Positions 24,751 through 34,099 of a stretch of 64,000 nt of DNA are shown here, in pieces; the first letter of the stretch is position 1, and each line of letters opens with the position of its first letter. Source of the DNA: Terribacillus aidingensis (GTDB taxonomy: Bacteria; Bacillota; Bacilli; Bacillales; Amphibacillaceae). The notes beneath the pieces were generated by a model. It made no database searches, was not told where the DNA came from, and worked only from the letters and a program-made list of their open reading frames with translations. A program made the translations under genes and the position numbers. Location of the stretch: positions 62,001 through 126,000 of the forward strand of contig NZ_OBEK01000002.1 in assembly GCF_900215625.1 (NCBI RefSeq), given 5' to 3'.

Positions 24751-26034
24751 ATGAACAACAGTGAAATTTTAGTCAGCTTAGATGTAGGAACATCAAAAAT
24801 TAAAGTGATTATAGGGGAAGTATTTCATGATTCCCTTAACATAATCGGTGTCGGTACTGCAAAATCGAACGGTCTGAAAAAAGGCGCCATCGTCGACATT
24901 GATCAGACTGTCCAATCGATCCGCAATGCTGTAGAACAAGCCGAGCGAATGGTCGGTATGCAAATTGAACGGGTAGTGGTAGGAGTCAATGGCAATCAGA
25001 TTCAACTGCAGTCCTGTCATGGAGTAGTTGCTGTTTCCAGTGAAACAAGAGAGATTGATGATGAAGATATTTCTCGCGTAATTGAAGCAGCACAGGTTGT
25101 ATCCATTCCTCCTGAACGCGAAATCGTCGATGTAATTCCAAAACAGTTCATCGTGGATGGCTTGGATGGAATCAATGATCCGCGCGGCATGCTCGGTGTA
25201 CGGTTAGAAATGGAAGGGACCATTATTACATGTTCTCGTACAGTCTTACATAATCTATTAAAATGCGTCGAGAAAGCCAACCTAGAAGTAATGGATATAT
25301 GTCTGCAGCCTTTAGCTGCAGGGGCTGTTGCCCTTTCAGAAGATGAAAAGAATCTAGGTGTCGGCTTAATTGACATTGGCGGAGGCAATACGACTGTTTC
25401 TGTTTTTGGGAATGGTCAGCTTATGTCCACAAGCGTTATCCCGCTTGGCGGTGAGAATATTAGCAAAGATATATCTATTGGTCTTAAAACGTCCTCTGAA
25501 GAAGCCGAGGAAATTAAGCTGGGATATGGACATGCTTTCTATGACGACGCTAGAGAAGAAGAGACATTTGAAGCATCCATGATTGGCAGCAATAAAAAAC
25601 AAACTCTTTCCCAGATTGATGTAGCGGACATTGCTGAAGCCCGTGTGGAAGAAATTTACGCTTATGCGGATAGCGAAATCAAGCGTATGGGCTTCCCGGA
25701 ACTGCCCGGAGGCTATGTGCTGACAGGCGGGACGGCGATGATGCCAGGAATGCTGGAGCTTGCACAAGACTGCTTCCAGGCAAACGTCAGATTGGCAATT
25801 CCAGATTACCTAGGCGTGCGTGAACCCCAATTTACAAGTGCTGTCGGAATCTTGCAATTTGCTTATCGTAATGCGAGAATACAAGGGAAGGAAATCTTCT
25901 CAGCAGTATCTGAGGGAGATTTTGACGAGCCGGAGAAAAGACCGGCGAAACCTGCTAAATCACAAAAGAAAAAAGGCGAAGAGAAGAAGAAAGAATCAGG
26001 GTTTGCTAACCTGTTCAAGTACTTTTTCGATTAA
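24751..26034 (+). CDS. ftsA: Actin-like cell division protein FtsA
   Basis: A 427-residue actin-fold ATPase that tethers FtsZ to the membrane. Visible features are the phosphate-1 loop LDVGTSKIKVIIGE near the N terminus, GLIDIGGGNTTVSVF near 205, VLTGGTAMMPGM near 327, and the C-terminal amphipathic helix GFANLFKYFF that docks on the membrane, joined by a Lys/Glu-rich linker. The ATG at 24751 is preferred over GTG at 24742 because AGGAGGTG sits 6 bases before it. ftsZ follows after 59 bases. Confidence 0.96.
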   Translation: MNNSEILVSLDVGTSKIKVIIGEVFHDSLNIIGVGTAKSNGLKKGAIVDIDQTVQSIRNAVEQAERMVGMQIERVVVGVNGNQIQLQSCHGVVAVSSETREIDDEDISRVIEAAQVVSIPPEREIVDVIPKQFIVDGLDGINDPRGMLGVRLEMEGTIITCSRTVLHNLLKCVEKANLEVMDICLQPLAAGAVALSEDEKNLGVGLIDIGGGNTTVSVFGNGQLMSTSVIPLGGENISKDISIGLKTSSEEAEEIKLGYGHAFYDDAREEETFEASMIGSNKKQTLSQIDVADIAEARVEEIYAYADSEIKRMGFPELPGGYVLTGGTAMMPGMLELAQDCFQANVRLAIPDYLGVREPQFTSAVGILQFAYRNARIQGKEIFSAVSEGDFDEPEKRPAKPAKSQKKKGEEKKKESGFANLFKYFFD

Positions 26035-26093
26035 GACAGACATGATTCTTCCTTTAATACAGGAAGAACGATTGTAAATAGGAGGACGTTAAG

Positions 26094-27263
26094 ATGTTAG
26101 AATTTGACACAAATATGGAAACATTAGCAACGATAAAAGTCATCGGCGTCGGCGGTGGCGGCAGCAATGCCGTTAACCGAATGATTGAGCATGGCGTCCA
26201 AGGCGTAGAATTCATCGCAGTAAACACAGATTCTCAAGCATTAAATCTATCCAAAGCGGATGTGAAAATGCAAATCGGTGCAAAACTGACACGCGGTCTT
26301 GGTGCTGGTGCAAATCCTGAGGTTGGCCGAAAAGCAGCAGAGGAAAGCAAAGAACAAATCCAAGAAGCGCTTCAAGGTGCTGATATGGTCTTCGTAACAG
26401 CTGGTATGGGAGGCGGAACTGGTACAGGTGCTGCACCTGTCATTGCACAAGTAGCGAAAGAGCTTGGTGCACTTACTGTCGGTATCGTTACCCGTCCGTT
26501 CTCCTTTGAGGGCCGGAAACGCCAAACACAAGCACTTGCCGGAACGGAAGCGTTAAAAGGCAGTGTGGATACACTGATCGTTATCCCGAATGACCGTTTG
26601 CTGGAAATCGTTGATAAAAATACACCAATGCTTGAAGCATTCCGTGAAGCGGATAATGTGCTGCGTCAAGGTGTACAAGGTATTTCTGAATTGATTGCTG
26701 TACCTGGATTGATAAACGTTGACTTTGCAGACGTGAAGACAATCATGGCTGACAAAGGTTCTGCTCTTATGGGTATCGGTATTGCAACTGGAGAGAGCCG
26801 CGCAACAGAGGCTGCCAAAAAGGCAATCAGTTCTCCATTGCTGGAAACATCCATCGATGGCGCGCATGGTGTCTTGATGAACATTTCCGGTGGCGCGAAC
26901 CTGAGCTTATATGAAGTGCAGGAAGCTGCTGACATCGTGACAAGTGCAGCTGACCAGGAAGTAAATGTTATTTTCGGTTCTGTGATCAATGAAGATCTTA
27001 AAGATGAAATCGTCGTAACAGTTATTGCTACAGGATTTGATGAGACGCAGATTCAGCAGGCGATGAATCAGCCGCGTCCAAAAGCACGCCCTGTACAAAA
27101 GGAAACACAAAGTACAGAGCAGCAGCCTGCGAACACAGAAAGAAGAAGAGAGCGGGAAGAACTTCGCCGTGAGACACCTTCTTCTTCACCGCAGCCGCGT
27201 AAACAGGAAGAGGAAACACTTGATATTCCTACATTCCTTCGCAACCGCAACCGCAGAAGATAA
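26094..27263 (+). CDS. ftsZ: Cell division GTPase FtsZ
   Basis: A 389-residue tubulin homologue forming the Z ring. [13 protein letters not shown] lies near residue 18, the tubulin signature [13 protein letters not shown] near 104, and the T7 catalytic loop [11 protein letters not shown] near 208. The variable linker (about 315-370) is rich in Gln, Glu and Arg, and the C-terminal peptide [14 protein letters not shown] is the docking site for FtsA, SepF and others. The ATG at 26094 has AGGAGGACGTTAAG upstream. A strong terminator follows. Confidence 0.98.
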   Translation: MLEFDTNMETLATIKVIGVGGGGSNAVNRMIEHGVQGVEFIAVNTDSQALNLSKADVKMQIGAKLTRGLGAGANPEVGRKAAEESKEQIQEALQGADMVFVTAGMGGGTGTGAAPVIAQVAKELGALTVGIVTRPFSFEGRKRQTQALAGTEALKGSVDTLIVIPNDRLLEIVDKNTPMLEAFREADNVLRQGVQGISELIAVPGLINVDFADVKTIMADKGSALMGIGIATGESRATEAAKKAISSPLLETSIDGAHGVLMNISGGANLSLYEVQEAADIVTSAADQEVNVIFGSVINEDLKDEIVVTVIATGFDETQIQQAMNQPRPKARPVQKETQSTEQQPANTERRREREELRRETPSSSPQPRKQEEETLDIPTFLRNRNRRR

Positions 27264-27273
27264 GCAAACAGGC

Positions 27274-27307
27274 AAAGGATAGCATCCAAAGATGCTATCC
27301 TTTTTTT
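27274..27307 (+). terminator. Intrinsic terminator after ftsZ
   Basis: AAAGGATAGCATC (27274-27286) pairs perfectly with GATGCTATCCTTT (27291-27303) over a CAAA loop, followed by a T run. Confidence 0.95.
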
Positions 27308-27376
27308 ATATGCAAAAAAACGTTAGACAAAAAGCCCGGAAAAGACATAAAAATAGTGGAACGTAACAGGCATAAA

Positions 27377-27409
27377 CTGACAGCTTTTGAATGCCTGCTC
27401 CGTTATACT
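27377..27409 (+). promoter_or_regulatory. spoIIG-type promoter with long spacer
   Basis: CTGACA (27377-27382) and TATACT (27404-27409) are separated by 21 bases. The B. subtilis spoIIG promoter is known for a 22-base spacer that requires Spo0A activation. TTAGACA at 27323-27329 matches 6 of 7 bases of the inverted 0A box (TTCGACA) and lies about 90 bases upstream of the predicted start. Confidence 0.55.
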
Positions 27410-27444
27410 AACTTCATCTATTAAGGATGAAAGGACGGGCTGAT

Positions 27445-28365
27445 GTGACAATCTATCTTGATGCTGTCTGGACGCTCAATCTATTTTTGGACTGGCTGCT
27501 GCTCTTAAGTACACAAGCAATTGCGAGATTGCAAGTAAGTAAGCTGCGTGTCTTCCTAGGTGCACTCCTTGCATCGCTTATCGTACCTGTGACTGTTTAC
27601 TTTCCGGAAAGTATCGCAGCACACCCCGCAGGCAAGCTGGTGTTTTCTATGGCTATTATCTGGTGTGCTTTCGGATATCGCTCCATCGCACGTTTTATCA
27701 AGTTGCTGTTACTTTTTTATTTTGTAACCTTCGCAGTAGGCGGCAGTTTATTCGCCGTTCATTATATGCTGCAAACACAGTTAGCATTCACGCCTTCCTC
27801 CTTCTTGACTGTAAGCACTGGGTATGGAGACCACATCAGCTGGATATTTGTCATCGTCACATTTCCAGTCGCGTTATTTTTTACGAAAAACAGAATGGAC
27901 AAGCAGCGTTTTGAACAATTTCGTTACGACCAAATTCATGACGTGCAAGTTAGTATTAATGGCATCACACATAAAACATCGGGCTTTATTGATAGCGGAA
28001 ACCATTTAACAGATCCGATGACAAAGCGGCCTGTTGTCATTTGTGATCAGCATTTTCTGCAAAATTGGTTCGGTGAGGAAGAGTGGGACTTATTGTCTCA
28101 AGCGAACCAGGAACTGGATTTGGACGTGCTGCCGGATAACTGGCCTTATAATTTTTCGGTTGTCCCCTATCAAGGTGTAAATGGAGAAGGGGCTCTGATG
28201 CTTGTCCTTAAGCCGGATTCTATCTTAATTGAACTAGATAAAGGATCAGTAGCAACAGATCGGGTCTGGATCGGTATCCAATTCGGCAGTCTCACTGCAG
28301 ATCGGCGTTATCACTGTCTGCTGCATCCGTCACTCGTACATGATACCAGCACGCAAGTAGGATAA
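27445..28365 (+). CDS. spoIIGA: Sigma-E processing peptidase SpoIIGA
   Basis: A 306-residue membrane-embedded aspartic protease that cleaves the pro-sequence of sigma-E in the mother cell. The first half has about five hydrophobic spans. The second half is a cytoplasmic pepsin-like domain with the catalytic motif [12 protein letters not shown] near residue 180 and KRPVVICD after it. GTG at 27445 gives the typical MTIYLDAVW start and has AAAGGACG at good distance; the in-frame ATG at 27427 is too close to its only candidate site. It lies 16 bases before sigE, its substrate gene. Confidence 0.93.
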   Translation: MTIYLDAVWTLNLFLDWLLLLSTQAIARLQVSKLRVFLGALLASLIVPVTVYFPESIAAHPAGKLVFSMAIIWCAFGYRSIARFIKLLLLFYFVTFAVGGSLFAVHYMLQTQLAFTPSSFLTVSTGYGDHISWIFVIVTFPVALFFTKNRMDKQRFEQFRYDQIHDVQVSINGITHKTSGFIDSGNHLTDPMTKRPVVICDQHFLQNWFGEEEWDLLSQANQELDLDVLPDNWPYNFSVVPYQGVNGEGALMLVLKPDSILIELDKGSVATDRVWIGIQFGSLTADRRYHCLLHPSLVHDTSTQVG

Positions 28366-28381
28366 AAGAAGGGAGATTAAT

Positions 28382-29101
28382 ATGAAAACAAAAGCATGGA
28401 AGCTCAAAATCTGGTGGTATAAACTTCTGGTAAAGCTAGGAATCAAACGAAAGGAAATCTATTATATTGGCGGCAGCGAGGCATTGCCGCCACCGTTATC
28501 GAAGGAGGAGGAGTTCAAACTGCTGCAGCTCCTGCCTACAGGTGACAAATCAGCAAGAGCGATGCTTATTGAACGTAATCTCCGTCTCGTCGTTTACATT
28601 GCAAGAAAATTCGAAAATACTGGAATCAATATTGAGGATCTAATTAGTATCGGGACAATTGGTTTAATTAAAGCTGTTAATACATTTAACCCAGAAAAGA
28701 AAATCAAGCTCGCAACGTATGCCTCACGCTGTATTGAAAATGAAATTCTCATGTACTTGCGCCGAAACAGCAAGCTGAAATCAGAGATAAGCTTTGATGA
28801 ACCGCTTAATATAGACTGGGACGGAAACGAATTACTATTATCGGATGTGCTAGGAACAGATGATGATATTATCACGAAAGATATTGAAAAAAACGTAGAT
28901 AAAAATCTGCTGAAAAAAGCTTTGGAACAGCTTAATGACAGAGAAAAGCAAATTATGGAGCTTCGGTTTGGACTGATCGGGCAGGAAGAGATGACCCAAA
29001 AGGATGTGGCAGATATGCTTGGCATTTCCCAATCCTATATTTCCCGATTGGAGAAGAAGATTATAAGAAGATTGCAAAAAGAATTTAATAAAATGCTTTA
29101 A
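28382..29101 (+). CDS. sigE: Mother-cell sporulation sigma factor pro-sigma-E
   Basis: A 239-residue sigma-70 family protein. The amphipathic N terminus (about 1-28, [17 protein letters not shown]) is the membrane-bound pro-sequence removed by SpoIIGA. Region 2 holds [16 protein letters not shown] and [14 protein letters not shown], and region 4 ends with [20 protein letters not shown], the helix-turn-helix. It directs early mother-cell transcription during sporulation. The ATG at 28382 follows AAGGGAGATTAAT. A terminator separates it from sigG, though read-through is known in relatives. Confidence 0.97.
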   Translation: MKTKAWKLKIWWYKLLVKLGIKRKEIYYIGGSEALPPPLSKEEEFKLLQLLPTGDKSARAMLIERNLRLVVYIARKFENTGINIEDLISIGTIGLIKAVNTFNPEKKIKLATYASRCIENEILMYLRRNSKLKSEISFDEPLNIDWDGNELLLSDVLGTDDDIITKDIEKNVDKNLLKKALEQLNDREKQIMELRFGLIGQEEMTQKDVADMLGISQSYISRLEKKIIRRLQKEFNKML

Positions 29102-29110
29102 GCCCAACTG

Positions 29111-29152
29111 GTGCCTGTGTTTGTCCTTCGTGGACAATAGCAGGCACTTTTT
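29111..29152 (+). terminator. Terminator between sigE and sigG
   Basis: GTGCCTG (29111-29117) with CAGGCAC (29141-29147), plus an inner TTGTCC/GGACAA helix, followed by five T. Confidence 0.88.
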
Positions 29153-29158
29153 GTCTCT

Positions 29159-29187
29159 GCATAAAAAATTTCCCGCGAGGAGATACT
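29159..29187 (+). promoter_or_regulatory. Forespore (sigma-F/sigma-G) promoter of sigG
   Basis: GCATA (29159-29163), a spacer of exactly 15 bases, and GGAGATACT (29179-29187) fit the sigma-F/G consensus GYATA-N15-GGnnAnnnT at every fixed position. B. subtilis sigG is transcribed by sigma-F and by sigma-G itself. Initiation would be about 30 bases before the ATG at 29225. Confidence 0.8.
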
Positions 29188-29224
29188 GTGCTTGATCGTA
29201 TCTTCAATCGGGAGGAAAGAGAAC

Positions 29225-30007
29225 ATGTCGAGACAAAAAGTTGAAATATGTGGTGTAGACACTTCGAAGCTGCCAGTACTTAAAAATGATGCAATGAAAA
29301 AACTATTCATCCGCATGCAGCAAGAGAACGACATATCAGCCCGGGAAGAACTCGTAAATGGAAATCTTCGTCTCGTGCTCAGTGTCATTCAGCGGTTTAA
29401 TAATCGCGGGGAGTATGTCGATGATCTTTTCCAAGTAGGCTGTATTGGACTAATGAAATCCATAGATAATTTTGATTTGAAGCATAATGTGCGTTTTTCT
29501 ACATACGCAGTGCCGATGATCATCGGTGAAATTCGCCGTTACCTAAGGGATAATAATCCGATTCGTGTATCCAGGTCATTACGCGATACGGCATATAAAG
29601 CCTTACAAGTACGCGAACAGTTGATAGCCAAGACCTCCAAGGATCCTACGACAGCAGAAATTGCAGCTGAGCTCGGTATCGAGCCTTCTGACATAACATT
29701 TGCTATGGATGCTATTCAAGATCCGGTCTCCTTATTTGAACCAATTTATAATGATGGCGGAGATCCGATTTTCGTTTTAGATCAGCTGCGAAATGAGTCT
29801 GAAAACGATGGAACATGGCTTGACAACCTATCAATCAAAGAAGGCATGCATCGCTTGAATGAACGAGAAAAAATGATACTGAACAAACGCTTTTTCCAGG
29901 GCAAAACACAAATGGAAGTGGCGGATGAAATCGGCATCTCCCAAGCGCAAGTGTCCAGACTGGAGAAAGCAGCAATCGAAGAAATGAATAAACAGATGTT
30001 TGAATGA
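29225..30007 (+). CDS. sigG: Late forespore sigma factor sigma-G
   Basis: A 260-residue sigma factor, the exact length of B. subtilis sigma-G. The N terminus SRQKVEICGVDTSKLPVL is characteristic (sigma-F differs), region 2 includes NLRLVLSVIQRF and DLFQVGCIGLMKSIDNF, and region 4 ends with VADEIGISQAQVSRLEK. The ATG at 29225 follows GGGAGGAAAGAG; an in-frame upstream start at 29192 lacks a site. It drives late forespore genes such as small acid-soluble proteins. A forespore promoter lies just upstream. Confidence 0.97.
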   Translation: MSRQKVEICGVDTSKLPVLKNDAMKKLFIRMQQENDISAREELVNGNLRLVLSVIQRFNNRGEYVDDLFQVGCIGLMKSIDNFDLKHNVRFSTYAVPMIIGEIRRYLRDNNPIRVSRSLRDTAYKALQVREQLIAKTSKDPTTAEIAAELGIEPSDITFAMDAIQDPVSLFEPIYNDGGDPIFVLDQLRNESENDGTWLDNLSIKEGMHRLNEREKMILNKRFFQGKTQMEVADEIGISQAQVSRLEKAAIEEMNKQMFE

Positions 30008-30008
30008 G

Positions 30009-30035
30009 AGGCACCTTTAATAGGTGTCTTTTTTT
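30009..30035 (+). terminator. Intrinsic terminator after sigG
   Basis: AGGCACCT (30009-30016) pairs with AGGTGTCT (30022-30029, one G-T), followed by seven T. Confidence 0.88.
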
Positions 30036-30148
30036 ATATAGAAATGTACTTTAATCCCCGCTTCAGAAACTACTTCCCTCATAATAATTGCCATATCATC
30101 AGCTTGGCCGCATAGAATAGTATAAAACAGCAAAGGGGTCTGACTTAG

Positions 30149-30412
30149 ATGACATTAACCGAATTGCAGATGAAGGACATCATTTTGATGGAAAACGGGA
30201 AAAAGGTAGGAAATGTTTCGGATTTAGAGATTAATGAGCAGAATGGTCATATAGCAGCAATTGTGGTCACCCTCAGAGGAAAAACGATGGGGTTGTTTGG
30301 CAAGGAAGAAGAGCTAGTCGTTCCTTGGCATCAGATTATTACAATCGGAACAGATGTTATCTTGATTAAAAGCCCGGAAGCTGTACCTGCTGCAGAAGAA
30401 GAGGGAAAGTAA
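30149..30412 (+). CDS. ylmC: YlmC/YmxH family PRC-barrel protein
   Basis: An 87-residue protein with a single PRC-barrel fold (about 1-75): LQMKDIILMENGKKVGNVSDLEI is the usual opening, followed by VPWHQIITIGTDVILI. The YlmC/YmxH family is nearly confined to spore formers; its function is not established. It sits between sigG and pgeF as in B. subtilis. The ATG at 30149 has AAAGGGG at suitable distance. The 113-base gap upstream holds the sigG terminator; no consensus promoter is clear. Confidence 0.88.
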   Translation: MTLTELQMKDIILMENGKKVGNVSDLEINEQNGHIAAIVVTLRGKTMGLFGKEEELVVPWHQIITIGTDVILIKSPEAVPAAEEEGK

Positions 30413-30475
30413 TCCTATACAGTACAAAGCTGAAATATGGTACTATTAAAGCAATTAGAGGAGTGAGAGTACCAT

Positions 30476-31291
30476 ATGAGAAAAGCAGCTTCCAATAAAC
30501 AAAGATTGTATATGGAGCTTGGCGGCTGGTCAGCTCCTAATAGGATAGTAAGCGGCATTACAACAAAAAACAATGGGGTGAGTCAATCACCATTTGATAG
30601 TCTTAATATGGGACTGCATGTCGGTGATCGGGATGCGGATGTTATTCAGAACCGTCAGCTGCTTGCAGATGAAATAGCGTTTCCGCTAGCGAATTGGGTT
30701 CTGGGCGAGCAGGTGCATGGTACAGAGATTGCAGTTGTTCAAAAGAAAGATGCAGGACGGGGCAGCAAATTATTATCAGATAGTATTCCGTCAGTTGATG
30801 GTCTGATAACGAATGAACCGGGCTTGCTTCTGGCAGCTTTTTTTGCAGATTGTGTCCCGCTGTATTTTTTGGATGCAAAAACGGGTTGGATTGGCATGGC
30901 GCATGCCGGCTGGCGCGGCACAGTCGGTAACATGGCAGGAAAGATGATTGCAGCACTACGCAGCCAAGGTGCCGCTCCTGCTACTATGGAAGCAATGATT
31001 GGTCCTTGTATTTCGAAGCACAAGTACGAAGTGGATGATCGTATCTTCCAGCAGATTCCGGAGCGATTTCGTGAGCAAGTACTCACTGCGAGCGGAGAAT
31101 ATCATAAGTATTATTTAGATTTGCAAGCGTTAAACCGACTGTACTTGCTGGACGCTGGGGTGAAGGATGCGCATATTATTACAGCGCCATTTTGTACATA
31201 TGAAATGCCGGAATTTTATTCGCATCGGCAAGATCAAGGTAAAACAGGCAGGATGATTGGTTTTATCGGAATGAAAGAGGAGCATGTATGA
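30476..31291 (+). CDS. pgeF: Peptidoglycan editing factor / purine nucleoside phosphorylase PgeF (YlmD)
   Basis: A 271-residue protein of the YfiH/YlmD (DUF152) family. The zinc-binding residues typical of the family are visible in VLGEQVHGT (His), FFADCVPLYFLD (Cys) and MAHAGWRGTV (His), and IGPCISKHKYEV follows. E. coli YfiH is reported to keep L-Ser out of peptidoglycan stem peptides, and other members show purine nucleoside phosphorylase activity; which applies here is not decided by sequence. It overlaps ylmE by four bases (ATGA). An extended -10 (TGG-TACTAT, 30438-30446) may be its promoter. Confidence 0.9.
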   Translation: MRKAASNKQRLYMELGGWSAPNRIVSGITTKNNGVSQSPFDSLNMGLHVGDRDADVIQNRQLLADEIAFPLANWVLGEQVHGTEIAVVQKKDAGRGSKLLSDSIPSVDGLITNEPGLLLAAFFADCVPLYFLDAKTGWIGMAHAGWRGTVGNMAGKMIAALRSQGAAPATMEAMIGPCISKHKYEVDDRIFQQIPERFREQVLTASGEYHKYYLDLQALNRLYLLDAGVKDAHIITAPFCTYEMPEFYSHRQDQGKTGRMIGFIGMKEEHV

Positions 31292-31968
31292 ACACAGTAC
31301 AAGAAAATCTCGCACAAATACAAGAAAAGATAAAAGCGTCAGCTGCTAAAACAGGCAGGAATTATGAGGATATTACACTCCTAGCTGTTACGAAATATGT
31401 TACAATTGAACGATCAGAGGAAGCAGTCAATGCCGGTATTGTCAATTTAGGTGAAAACCGGATCGAGGGCTTCTTAGAAAAGCAGGCGGCCATTGGAGAC
31501 AGAGCTGTTTGGCATTTCATTGGCAGTTTGCAATCCAGGAAAGTGAAAGATGTCATTAACCAGGCAGACTATCTGCATGCCCTTGACCGACTGTCACTTG
31601 CAAAAGAAATTCAAAAACGTGCAGAGAAAACAATTAAATGCTTTGTGCAGGTTAATGTGAGCGGCGAAGAAACAAAAGCAGGTGTATCACCAGATGAGAC
31701 GCTTTCTTTTATTCAGCAGCTGGAAGCATTTCCTGCCATACAAGTCGCAGGACTGATGACAATGGCGCCTCACACAGAGGATGAAGATGTGCTTCGCCAG
31801 GTATTCAGGGGGTTAAGGCAGCTCCGTGATAAAGTTGCTGAAGCGGGGATGGCGCATGCACCTTGCACATTGTTGTCGATGGGAATGAGCAATGATTACG
31901 AAATAGCAATTGAAGAAGGAGCCACTCATATCCGAGTCGGCTCGGCCCTTGTAGGTCCATACGAATAA
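31288..31968 (+). CDS. ylmE: Pyridoxal phosphate homeostasis protein YlmE (YggS/PROSC family)
   Basis: A 226-residue PLP-binding barrel protein. The PLP lysine is in LLAVTKYV near residue 35, and [26 protein letters not shown] and [16 protein letters not shown] follow, as in all family members. It has no known enzymatic activity and buffers PLP and amino acid metabolism. The ATG at 31288 overlaps the pgeF stop, so translation is coupled. It belongs to the ylmDE-sepF-ylmGH-divIVA division-linked group. Confidence 0.95.
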   Translation: MNTVQENLAQIQEKIKASAAKTGRNYEDITLLAVTKYVTIERSEEAVNAGIVNLGENRIEGFLEKQAAIGDRAVWHFIGSLQSRKVKDVINQADYLHALDRLSLAKEIQKRAEKTIKCFVQVNVSGEETKAGVSPDETLSFIQQLEAFPAIQVAGLMTMAPHTEDEDVLRQVFRGLRQLRDKVAEAGMAHAPCTLLSMGMSNDYEIAIEEGATHIRVGSALVGPYE

Positions 31969-31981
31969 GCGAGGTGAAAAT

Positions 31982-32425
31982 ATGAGTTTCAAAAATAAGA
32001 TGAGGAACTTCTTTACAGTGGATGATGAAGAATACGAGTACGTGGAGGAAATGCCGAACGACGCGGAAGAAGCAGAACCGTATCCTAACGGCCGGGAGCG
32101 CGGTCAAAACCAAAACGTTGTCAGCTTGAAGAGTGTCCAAGCTTCATCAAAAGTAGTACTTTGCGAACCAAGGACGTATAACGAAGCGCAGGAAATTGCT
32201 GACCATGTCGTGAACAGAAGAGCAGTTGTTCTCAATCTGCAGCGCGTTGATCATCAGCAAGCGAAACGAATTGTGGATTTTCTCAGCGGTACCGTTTATG
32301 CGCTGAATGGGGATATCCAAAAGCTAGGCAGCCAGACCTTCCTGTGTGCTCCTGACAATATCGAACTTACTGGTAATATAACCGATATGATTGAGGAACA
32401 GGATGAGTATAATAAGAGGTGGTAG
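31982..32425 (+). CDS. sepF: Cell division protein SepF
   Basis: A 147-residue protein that anchors and bundles FtsZ filaments. The N-terminal amphipathic helix ([16 protein letters not shown]) binds membrane, an acidic linker follows, and the C-terminal SepF domain (about 55-147) contains [25 protein letters not shown] and [18 protein letters not shown]. The ATG at 31982 is behind GCGAGGTGAAAAT, 13 bases after ylmE. Its placement near the ftsZ cluster matches its role as an alternative membrane tether to FtsA. Confidence 0.96.
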   Translation: MSFKNKMRNFFTVDDEEYEYVEEMPNDAEEAEPYPNGRERGQNQNVVSLKSVQASSKVVLCEPRTYNEAQEIADHVVNRRAVVLNLQRVDHQQAKRIVDFLSGTVYALNGDIQKLGSQTFLCAPDNIELTGNITDMIEEQDEYNKRW

Positions 32426-32431
32426 AAGCAA

Positions 32432-32692
32432 ATGCTTTTGTTGAATATTATTAACACAGCGTTTACGGTCTATTCTTTTGCGTTAATCATCTATATTCTG
32501 ATGTCTTGGTTCCCTGGAGCGAGACAATCAGCATTTGGTGAAATGCTGGGTCGGATTTGTGAACCATATTTAGACGTATTTCGTCGCTTCATTCCGCCGA
32601 TTGGAATGTTTGACTTGTCACCGCTTGTGGCGATTATCGTACTTCGTCTAGCACAGAGTGGCGTAACGACAGTTTATTTCATGATTTTCTAA
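32432..32692 (+). CDS. ylmG: YggT family membrane protein YlmG
   Basis: An 86-residue membrane protein with two hydrophobic spans (about 4-26 and 61-84). Between them lies the conserved YggT segment SWFPGARQSAFGEMLGRICEP with the FRRFIPPIGMFDLSP stretch. YlmG is conserved in Firmicutes, cyanobacteria and plastids and is linked to division or nucleoid and membrane organisation, with no known biochemical activity. It lies 6 bases after sepF and 18 before ylmH, so it is part of the same transcript. Confidence 0.93.
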   Translation: MLLLNIINTAFTVYSFALIIYILMSWFPGARQSAFGEMLGRICEPYLDVFRRFIPPIGMFDLSPLVAIIVLRLAQSGVTTVYFMIF

Positions 32693-32710
32693 TAAGGAGT
32701 ATACAGCAGC

Positions 32711-33484
32711 GTGAGTATTTACCAGCATTACCGGGAAGAGGAACGTCCTTTTATTGACCAAATTCTCTCCTGGATGGAACAAGTAGAGCGAACTTATCAG
32801 CCGCGGGTTACCGATTTTCTTGATCCAAGGGAACAGCTTATCTTCCGGCAGCTGCTCGGCGGACAATCTGAGCTGCAGTGGGCTTTTTCAGGCGGTGCGG
32901 ATGCGGCAGAGCGAAAACGCGGCATCATTGCACCGCTTTATGATGCTGTTGCAGACAGTGACTTTGATATTGTGATGCTGGTAGCGACTTACCCAGTGAA
33001 GTTTGTCTCCTTGGAGCATCGCGATGTGATGGGGGCATTTATGTCTCTTGGGATAGATCGCAGAAAATTGGGTGATATTAGCGTTCAGGATGGCGTTATG
33101 CAGCTGTTCACAACAGCTGATATCGCAGTGTACATTCGGGCCAACTTGACGGAAGTGAAACGTGCGAAAGTAAACTGGGAGCTTGCGGATTCATCGCAAT
33201 TTCGTCATGAACAGGCAGAATGGATGCAGATGGAAGCGTCTGTTTCCTCGCTCCGCCTTGATGCAGTAATGAAGGAGCTGTATCGAATGTCGCGGCAGCA
33301 AGCATCTTTAAACATCCAGAAAGGCCTAGTCAAAGTTAATTTTAAAACAGTCGAAGATGTCAGTTACCCGTTAGCCGAAGGAGATCTAATCTCTTTACGC
33401 GGCAAAGGCAGAGGGAAGCTGACGGAAGTGAAAGGCACGACAAAGAAGGACAAGCAGCGTATTACATTAGAAAAATTAAAGTAG
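32711..33484 (+). CDS. ylmH: S4-domain RNA-binding protein YlmH
   Basis: A 257-residue protein. The N-terminal two thirds is the YlmH-specific fold with FLDPREQ and FSGGADAAERKR, and the C-terminal S4 domain (about 180-250) contains SSLRLDAVMKELYRMSRQQA, GLVKVNFK and GDLISLRGKGRGKL. Related YlmH proteins act in ribosome-associated quality control and bind 50S subunits with peptidyl-tRNA, a link to RqcH encoded at 53908-55614. The start is GTG at 32711 behind AAGGAGT with a slightly long spacer. Confidence 0.93.
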   Translation: MSIYQHYREEERPFIDQILSWMEQVERTYQPRVTDFLDPREQLIFRQLLGGQSELQWAFSGGADAAERKRGIIAPLYDAVADSDFDIVMLVATYPVKFVSLEHRDVMGAFMSLGIDRRKLGDISVQDGVMQLFTTADIAVYIRANLTEVKRAKVNWELADSSQFRHEQAEWMQMEASVSSLRLDAVMKELYRMSRQQASLNIQKGLVKVNFKTVEDVSYPLAEGDLISLRGKGRGKLTEVKGTTKKDKQRITLEKLK

Positions 33485-33556
33485 CGGTATCAGCTCTTTT
33501 GTGCTATCTTTGTCGAATAACAGCAATTATAGATCTATTAATAGGAGGTGGCCGTT

Positions 33557-34057
33557 GTGCCATTAACACCTTTGGATATTCATAATAAAGAGTTCGCCCG
33601 CGGATTCCGCGGTTATGATGAAGATGATGTAAACGACTTTCTTGACAGGGTGATAAAAGATTATGAAATCATCATCCGCGAAAAGAAGGAATTAGAGGAA
33701 CGCGTAAGCACGCTGGAAGAACGCCTTGGTCATTTCAATAATATTGAGACGACATTAAACAAGTCCATCTTGGTAGCCCAAGAAACAGCAGAAGAAGTAA
33801 AAGGCAATGCAATGAAAGAATCGAAGCTGATTATTAAAGAAGCCGAGAAAAATGCAGATCGCATTATCAATGAGTCGCTTTCTAAATCTCGTCAAATTGC
33901 CCTTGAAGTAGAAGAGCTGAAGAAACAAGCAAAAGTATTCCGTACTCGTTTGAAGATGCTGGTTGAAGCGCAGCTAGAGATGATTGAAACAGATGACTGG
34001 GATGGTTTGTTCGCGACAGAAGTAGCTTATGAGCCGCAAGAAGAGCCGGCGGAATAA
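33557..34057 (+). CDS. divIVA: Pole and septum organiser DivIVA
   Basis: A 166-residue coiled-coil protein. The N-terminal lipid-binding domain starts PLTPLDIHNKEFARGFRGYD and continues EDDVNDFLDRV. A long coiled coil covers about 30-145, and the acidic C terminus ends EEPAE. DivIVA marks curved membrane at poles and septa and recruits Min proteins and chromosome anchors. GTG at 33557 is preferred over GTG at 33548 because the family begins MPLTP and AGGAGGTG lies 6-7 bases upstream. It closes the ylm division group. Confidence 0.96.
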   Translation: MPLTPLDIHNKEFARGFRGYDEDDVNDFLDRVIKDYEIIIREKKELEERVSTLEERLGHFNNIETTLNKSILVAQETAEEVKGNAMKESKLIIKEAEKNADRIINESLSKSRQIALEVEELKKQAKVFRTRLKMLVEAQLEMIETDDWDGLFATEVAYEPQEEPAE

Positions 34058-34064
34058 GACTCGC

Positions 34065-34093
34065 TTGACGTTTTTCGCAAACTTACATATAAT
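34065..34093 (+). promoter_or_regulatory. Sigma-A promoter of ileS
   Basis: TTGACG (34065-34070), 17 bases and a perfect TATAAT (34088-34093). Initiation near 34100 starts the T-box leader. Confidence 0.9.
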
Positions 34094-34099
34094 CTTACT

